A DNA stretch of 64,000 bases. It comes from Oceanirhabdus sp942490885 (GTDB lineage Bacteria > Bacillota > Clostridia > Clostridiales > Clostridiaceae). This document shows positions 59,151 through 64,000 of the stretch, piece by piece; within the stretch, counting starts at the first letter, position 1, and every line of letters begins with the position of its first letter. The position numbers and the translations under genes are program-made. Below the pieces are notes generated by a model. The model saw only the letters and a program-made list of their open reading frames with translations. It had not been told where the DNA came from and made no database searches. The stretch is taken from contig CALNYT010000002.1 of assembly GCA_942490885.1 (NCBI GenBank), forward strand, positions 1,860,001-1,924,000. The letters run 5' to 3'.

Positions 59151-60854
59151 GTGAAGAGCAAAAAAATGATTGCAGCTTTAATGGCATTGACTGTAGGGAC
59201 GGGTACGGTATTAACAGCGTGTGGTGATAAAGCAACAAATAATGGGAATACTTCAAAGTCGAATGCAGAAGAAAGTAATGGTATAGATGAAGAACAGTTT
59301 CTAAACATCTTTTTAGAAGCAGAACCAAAAACTATCGACCCATCTAGATCATCAGATTTATATTCTAATCAGATTTTAACTCATATAGTGGATGGTTTGA
59401 CAAGAATTGAGCAAGATGAGAATGGTGATAAAATTGTTCCGGGAATCGCTGAAAATTGGGAAACTAGTGAAGATGGACTTGTATGGACATTTCATTTAAG
59501 AGATGCTAAATGGAGTGATGGAGTTGACGTTAAAGCACAAGATTTCGAATATGGTGTTAAAAGAACTTTAGATCCTGTTACAGGTTCAAATTATGCTTGG
59601 TTAATAACTCCAGTTATTAAAAATGCATCTGCTTTTAATAAAGGAGAAGCTACAGCTGATGAGGTTGGAGTAAAAGCATTAGATGATAAAACCGTACAAT
59701 TTACATTAGAAAGTCCTGTAGCGTATTTCCTAGACCTTACATATTTTAGAGTGATGCTTCCACAAAGACAAGATATTATTGAACAATATGGAGAAGCTTA
59801 TGGTTCAGAAGCTGAACAAATGATTTCAAATGGTGCATTTACATTAGAAAGTTGGACTCATGATAGTGAATTAGTTTTCAAAAAGAATCCATCATATTGG
59901 AATGCTGATGTAGTTAAGCTTGACACGGTATCAATGAAAATTGTTAAAGATGAAAGTGCTAGAATGAATACTTTATTTACTGGACAGGTTGACTTAGGGG
60001 CAGTATCAAAAGCGGAATGGATGAATAAATTCAATGAAATGGGTGAGTTCGATTATAATTCTGTAGCTAAACCAAGTGCTGTTTATGAAGTGTTTAACCA
60101 GAACAGTAAATATTTCAAAAATGATAAGATAAGAAAAGCATTTGTTACAGCAATCGATAGAGAAGCTATTAACGAAACATTATATAGAGGAATCTATTTA
60201 CCAGCATATGCTTGGGTTCCTTATGCAGTTCAAATTGGAGGAGAAGAGTTTAGAGATAAATCTGGAGAGCTTCCAATAAAGAGATTAATTGAAGAAAATC
60301 AAGATCCGAAAGCTTTATTAATTGAAGGATTAAAAGAGTTAGGAGAAAGTGAAAATCCTGCTGATATGACAGTAACTATGCTGCAAAGTGGAACGAATTC
60401 AAGATCAAGAGAGTTTGCTGAATTTGAACAACAAAAATTACAAGAGGTTCTTGGAATTAATGTTAAAATTGATTACTATGAGTGGGCGGTATTTAGTGAT
60501 TTAATTCATAAAGGTGAATATGATTTTGCTTCTCAAGGATGGTCTGGAGACTATAATGATCCTATGACGTTCTTGGAGATGTTCGCTTCAACTGCAGATG
60601 TAGTACCATCTGGATGGGTGAATGAAGAGTATGATAGATTAATTAAGGAATCTACAATGACTACAGATCAAGAGAAGAGATTTGAAATGTTTAAGAGAGC
60701 AGAAGAAATCTTACTTTACGAAGATGCTGTAATCTCTCCTTGGATTTTCCGTAAAACATCTACATACACTAGAAAATACGCTAAGGGTGTTATGACTCCA
60801 CTATTTGGAACAATTGATGTAACTAAAGCTTACACTGTAAGTAGAGATAAATAA
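59151..60854 (+). CDS. oppA: Oligopeptide-binding lipoprotein OppA, operon 2
   Basis: This 567-residue protein's best start is the GTG at 59151, since AAGGAGG lies 7 nt ahead. It opens the signal peptide VKSKKMIAALMALTVGTGTV with lipobox LTAC. The mature protein is a close paralogue of the other two OppA proteins (EAEPKTIDPSRSSDLYSNQI, LRDAKWSDGVDVKAQDFEYG, GWSGDYNDPMTFLEMFAST). Differences cluster in the acidic linker after the lipid anchor and around the ligand pocket, so specificity may differ. Confidence 0.94.
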   Translation: MKSKKMIAALMALTVGTGTVLTACGDKATNNGNTSKSNAEESNGIDEEQFLNIFLEAEPKTIDPSRSSDLYSNQILTHIVDGLTRIEQDENGDKIVPGIAENWETSEDGLVWTFHLRDAKWSDGVDVKAQDFEYGVKRTLDPVTGSNYAWLITPVIKNASAFNKGEATADEVGVKALDDKTVQFTLESPVAYFLDLTYFRVMLPQRQDIIEQYGEAYGSEAEQMISNGAFTLESWTHDSELVFKKNPSYWNADVVKLDTVSMKIVKDESARMNTLFTGQVDLGAVSKAEWMNKFNEMGEFDYNSVAKPSAVYEVFNQNSKYFKNDKIRKAFVTAIDREAINETLYRGIYLPAYAWVPYAVQIGGEEFRDKSGELPIKRLIEENQDPKALLIEGLKELGESENPADMTVTMLQSGTNSRSREFAEFEQQKLQEVLGINVKIDYYEWAVFSDLIHKGEYDFASQGWSGDYNDPMTFLEMFASTADVVPSGWVNEEYDRLIKESTMTTDQEKRFEMFKRAEEILLYEDAVISPWIFRKTSTYTRKYAKGVMTPLFGTIDVTKAYTVSRDK

Positions 60855-60864
60855 TTAAGTTTAG

Positions 60865-60892
60865 AGACCAAAGGGGAACCTTTGGTCTTTAT
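60865..60892 (+). terminator. Terminator of opp operon 2
   Basis: AGACCAAAGG (60865-60874) pairs with CCTTTGGTCT (60879-60888) around GGAA, followed by TTATTAATATTT. The 450 bp beyond (60893-61345) is very AT-rich. It includes TAAGATTGTAAGTATTGTAA and similar GTAAGATAA-type short repeats near 60940-60985, but no gene. Confidence 0.85.
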
Positions 60893-61345
60893 TAATATTT
60901 ATGACAAAAAAATACACCTTACGACATTGTAATGTAAGATTGTAAGTATTGTAAGATAAATGTAAGGTAAAAGTAAGATAATTATGTTAAAATAATATTA
61001 ACATTTAAGCAAACGATAATATTTTAATGTCAAAACACTAAGTATATCAGATTTGATTTCAAATTTATAGTAATCGTATCAGAATTTAGAATTCCAATGT
61101 ATTGTGAATAAAAATTAAGAATATCAACAAAATTATAGGGAAAAATTTTTTTTAATTAAAACATTACAAATACATAAGTTAAACATTACTTTAATTTAAA
61201 TTTTCAGAATAAATGGAAGTTTATTAAAAATCAATCAATAAGATGTGATTTTATTCATTAAAACAAATGATAAAAATATTAATTACTTTAATATTAAACA
61301 CTTTATTATACACATTAAAGTGAAACAAACAAAGGGGGATTTCCA

Positions 61346-63061
61346 ATGAAAAGTAAAAGATTACTTGCGCTTACTATGGCGGCAACAATGGCTGTTGGAG
61401 GAGTACTAACTTCATGTGGTAAAAAAGATGAGAGTGCTAAAGTGAATGAAAAACCAAATGACTCTCAAGGGGCAAAAGTTGAAGGTGAGAAGATTGACGA
61501 AGAGCAGTACATGAAAATTTTCTTAGATCAAGAACCAAAATCAATTGACCCTTCTAGATCTACTGATATGTATTCAAATCAAATATTAACACATATTGTG
61601 GATGGATTAACTAGAATTGAGCAAGATGAAAATGGGGACAAGATTGTTCCTGGAATCGCTAAGAGTTGGAATGTAAGTGATGATGGATTGGTATGGACAT
61701 TCAATTTGAGAGATGCGAAGTGGAGTGATGGAATAGAAGTAACTGCGAAAGACTTTGAGTATGGTATTAAGAGAACATTAGATCCTAACACTGGATCAAG
61801 ATATGCTTGGTTAATAACACCAGTTATTAAAAATGCTGCTGCATTTAACTCAGGTGAAGGTACTGCAGATGAACTAGGAATTAAGGTAATTGATGATAAA
61901 ACAATAGAATTCACATTAGAATCTCCTATAGCATACTTCTTAGATATTACTTACTTTAGAGTAATGTTACCACAAAGACAAGATATTGTTGAGAAATATG
62001 GTGAAGCTTATGGTTCGGAAGCAGAGCAAATGGTTTCAAATGGTGCATTTACACTTGAGTCTTGGTTACATGACAGTGAGTTAACGTTCAAGAAAAATCC
62101 TACATACTGGAATGCAGAAGAAGTTATTCTTGAAGATTTAACAATGAGTATTGTTAAAGATGAAAGTGCTAGAATGAACACTATATTCACTGGAGCGGTA
62201 GATTTAGGTACTGTTTCTAAAGCAGAGTGGAGAGAAAAGTTCGCAGCTATGGATGAGTTAGTTTATTCATCAAAAGCTAAGCCATCTGCATCATATGAGA
62301 TATATAACCAAAACAATAAATACTTTAAGAATGAAAAAATTAGAAAAGCTTTTATTATTGCTTTAAATAGAGAAGATGTTGTAGATGTACTATATAGAGG
62401 TGTTGGACAACCTGCATACGCTTGGGTACCACCTTCAGTACAAATTGGTGGAGAAGATTTTAGAGCTAAAGCTGACTCTTTACCAGTTAAAAAACTTATT
62501 GATGAAAATCCAGATGCTAAAGCACTGTTGATTGAGGGATTAAAAGAACTTGGAGAAAGTGAAAACCCTGCAGATATGGCTATAACCATGCTTCAAAGTG
62601 GAACAGATGCTAGAGCAAGAGAATTTGCAGAATTTGAGCAACAGTTATTAGAAAAGAAGTTAGGAATTAGCGTAAAAGTTGATTACTATGATTGGGCTAT
62701 ATTTAGTGAAAAACTAGATAATCTTGAGTATGAATTTGCTTCATTAGGATGGGGTGGAGACTACAACGATCCAAATACTTTCTTAGAAATGTTTACTTCA
62801 ACAGCTGGAATAGCTCCAACTGGATGGGTTAATGCAGAGTATGACAAGTTAATTGCAGATGCTGCTCAAACAATTGACCAAGAAGCGAGATTTGAAATGT
62901 TTAAGAGAGCTGAAGAAATTCTTATATATGAAGATGCTAATATGTCTCCATGGATATTCAGAGCAAGTTCAACATTCACAAGAGAATATGCTAAAGGTGT
63001 AATGACTCCGCTATTCGGAACAATAGATGTAACTAAGGCTTACACAGTAGGAAGAAAATAA
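61346..63061 (+). CDS. oppA: Oligopeptide-binding lipoprotein OppA, third stand-alone copy
   Basis: This 571-residue lipoprotein (signal MKSKRLLALTMAATMAVGGV, lipobox LTSC) is closely related to the OppA of operon 2 (GLTRIEQDENGDKIVPGIA is identical), with more changes in the C-terminal half (for example GWGGDYNDPNTFLEMFTST). It has its own 490-bp upstream region, ribosome site (AAAGGGGGA) and terminator, so it is transcribed alone. It probably feeds peptides to one or both OppBCDF transporters, widening their range. Confidence 0.94.
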   Translation: MKSKRLLALTMAATMAVGGVLTSCGKKDESAKVNEKPNDSQGAKVEGEKIDEEQYMKIFLDQEPKSIDPSRSTDMYSNQILTHIVDGLTRIEQDENGDKIVPGIAKSWNVSDDGLVWTFNLRDAKWSDGIEVTAKDFEYGIKRTLDPNTGSRYAWLITPVIKNAAAFNSGEGTADELGIKVIDDKTIEFTLESPIAYFLDITYFRVMLPQRQDIVEKYGEAYGSEAEQMVSNGAFTLESWLHDSELTFKKNPTYWNAEEVILEDLTMSIVKDESARMNTIFTGAVDLGTVSKAEWREKFAAMDELVYSSKAKPSASYEIYNQNNKYFKNEKIRKAFIIALNREDVVDVLYRGVGQPAYAWVPPSVQIGGEDFRAKADSLPVKKLIDENPDAKALLIEGLKELGESENPADMAITMLQSGTDARAREFAEFEQQLLEKKLGISVKVDYYDWAIFSEKLDNLEYEFASLGWGGDYNDPNTFLEMFTSTAGIAPTGWVNAEYDKLIADAAQTIDQEARFEMFKRAEEILIYEDANMSPWIFRASSTFTREYAKGVMTPLFGTIDVTKAYTVGRK

Positions 63062-63072
63062 TTGATTTTTTT

Positions 63073-63108
63073 AAGCTAGAGTATTCATACTCTAGCTTTT
63101 TATTTTTG
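63073..63108 (+). terminator. Terminator of third oppA
   Basis: AAGCTAGAGTAT (63073-63084) pairs perfectly with ATACTCTAGCTT (63087-63098), followed by TTTATTTTT. Confidence 0.9.
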
Positions 63109-63165
63109 AATAAAAATCGCCTTTGAAGTTAAAAATAAAAATAAAATAACTTAAAGGAGATAGTT

Positions 63166-63414
63166 ATGGGAAAAACACCTTTGAAAAAAGTAATAAAAGC
63201 TAAATTGAAGTCAAACAGAGAACTGTCTGAAATGGAAAAAATAAGAGAAAAAATTAAATATGAAATTGCAGAAGAACTAGGCTTAGAAGAAAAAGTTAGA
63301 AAAGAAGGTTGGGGAGCACTTACGGCTGAAGAGAGTGGAAGGATTGGTGGAATGATGACTAAAAGAAAAAAAACATTAAATCTTCCCAAAAATAAAGATA
63401 TATTAAAAAATTAA
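63166..63414 (+). CDS. Small acid-soluble spore protein, alpha/beta type (divergent)
   Basis: This 82-residue basic protein has a first half that is Lys-rich. The second half keeps the alpha/beta SASP layout: KYEIAEELGL, with an E-I-A site like that cut by the germination protease GPR, and then KEGWGALTAEESGRIGGMMTKRKK, which aligns with the usual G-W-G-x-LT-x-x-x-x-G-x-x-GG-M-x-K motif. Such proteins coat and protect spore DNA. It is longer and less canonical than the main SASPs (60-70 residues), resembling minor SspF/Ssp4-like types. AAAGGAGATAGTT precedes the ATG. Confidence 0.8.
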   Translation: MGKTPLKKVIKAKLKSNRELSEMEKIREKIKYEIAEELGLEEKVRKEGWGALTAEESGRIGGMMTKRKKTLNLPKNKDILKN

Positions 63415-63493
63415 CAGCTTTAAATAAAGAGGTTTTTTTGATATAATACATAATTAGAGAAAAGTCAGAGTAATGACTAAGTCTAAAAAAGTG

Positions 63494-63521
63494 TAGCTTT
63501 TAGATGGTATTCTAAAAGCTA
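63494..63521 (+). promoter_or_regulatory. Perfect hairpin in leader of the last gene
   Basis: TAGCTTTTAGA (63494-63504) pairs perfectly with TCTAAAAGCTA (63511-63521) around TGGTAT, about 20 bp before the start codon. The T-run after it is weak, so it could be a poor terminator of the SASP unit or a leader structure. Confidence 0.5.
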
Positions 63522-63542
63522 ATACTGTTTTGAGGTGAAATT

Positions 63543-64000
63543 ATGATATGTTACAATAAGTTAGCAGAAATTTATGATCAACTAATATATGAAGATATTG
63601 ATTATAAGGAGATTGGAAATTTTATATTGACTCAAATGGAACAATTAGATATTAGTAAAAAAAAATATCTAGATTTAGCTTGTGGCACAGGGAACCTTAC
63701 GGCGAGTATAGGGGAAAATTTTAATACTGTATATGGGTTGGATTTATCTCAAGATATGCTATGTAAGGCGGAAGATAAATTGAGGGATAAAAAATTGAAC
63801 CACAAATTATTATGCATGGATATAACGGATTTTCATATAAATGATAAAGTTAATTTAGTAACAAGTTGTCTAGATTCTACCAACTATATTATAGAAGAAA
63901 AAAAATTAATAAATTATTTTAAATGCGTATTTAATGCTTTAAATGAAAATGGGATATTTGTATTTGATATAAATTCAGAATATAAACTTAAAGAGATATT
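63543..64000 (+). CDS. Class I SAM-dependent methyltransferase, 3' end outside window
   Basis: The ATG at 63543 follows GAGGTGAAATT and opens MICYNKLAEIYDQLIYEDID, the usual N-terminus of small Rossmann methyltransferases (YDxL). The SAM motif I, YLDLACGTGNLTASI, is at about residues 41-55. Motif II (YGLDLSQDML) and the acidic motif III follow. The frame remains open to the window edge after about 152 codons; family members usually have about 245. The substrate is unknown. Confidence 0.85.
   Translation, partial: MICYNKLAEIYDQLIYEDIDYKEIGNFILTQMEQLDISKKKYLDLACGTGNLTASIGENFNTVYGLDLSQDMLCKAEDKLRDKKLNHKLLCMDITDFHINDKVNLVTSCLDSTNYIIEEKKLINYFKCVFNALNENGIFVFDINSEYKLKEI

Overview
The window looks like chromosome of a spore-forming, low-GC Firmicute, most probably Clostridium sensu stricto. 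The DNA is strongly AT-rich. Starts have strong GGAGG-type ribosome sites, valS has a T-box leader, there is a small acid-soluble spore protein (SASP) gene, and many proteins (DUF4364, TSCPD, DegV, DUF134/NifX-like) are typical of clostridia. No phage, plasmid or CRISPR region is seen. Mobile DNA consists of one apparently intact ISNCY-type insertion sequence, decayed transposase fragments and several families of small intergenic repeats.

Layout. 1-3.8 kb: a partial methyltransferase, then a FecCD/FecE/lipoprotein uptake system for an iron-chelate or cobamide-like ligand. 4.3-9.3 kb: a metal/Fe-S cluster locus on both strands, with two MinD-type ATPases carrying inserted ferredoxin domains, a NifX-like protein, a DUF134-NifX fusion, a DUF5320 protein, a second DUF134 protein with a His-rich tail and a DUF89/ARMT1-like protein. 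A promoter with a palindromic operator candidate precedes each arm. 9.3-10.8 kb is decayed: an ABC ATPase pseudogene, a tRNA-Lys with an altered T-loop and a frameshifted DUF2325 gene. 10.8-13.4 kb: a repetitive secreted glucosaminidase-like protein and an SDR oxidoreductase. 13.5-16.5 kb: a cobalt/nickel ECF transporter (cbiM-cbiQ-cbiO) behind a structured leader. 16.7-24.5 kb: DegV, a chemotaxis receptor, pyruvate carboxylase and a BMP-type lipoprotein.

24.5-27.9 kb holds gatE-gatD, the Glu-tRNA(Gln) amidotransferase that is the characteristic archaeal enzyme. It is a two-gene operon with visibly higher GC than its surroundings, divergent from an amino-acid permease, and is the most striking part of the window. 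A triple palindromic repeat and the insertion sequence follow, then T-box-valS, DUF2804, an ECF S-component with a class V aminotransferase, and folC.

39-49 kb: small conserved genes (TSCPD, a beta-propeller, DUF4364, a polysaccharide deacetylase, an SSB-like protein) and diaminopimelate/lysine biosynthesis in two blocks (dapH/D with a patA-like aminotransferase; dapA-dapB). The intergenic spaces here carry a modular hairpin repeat family. 48.9-63.1 kb: two complete, tandemly duplicated oligopeptide transporters (oppBCDFA twice) and a third, separate oppA. The window ends with an SASP gene and a methyltransferase that runs off the edge.

All calls come from reading the sequence and from remembered family features. 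No database search was run, and repeat identities and promoter assignments are by eye.
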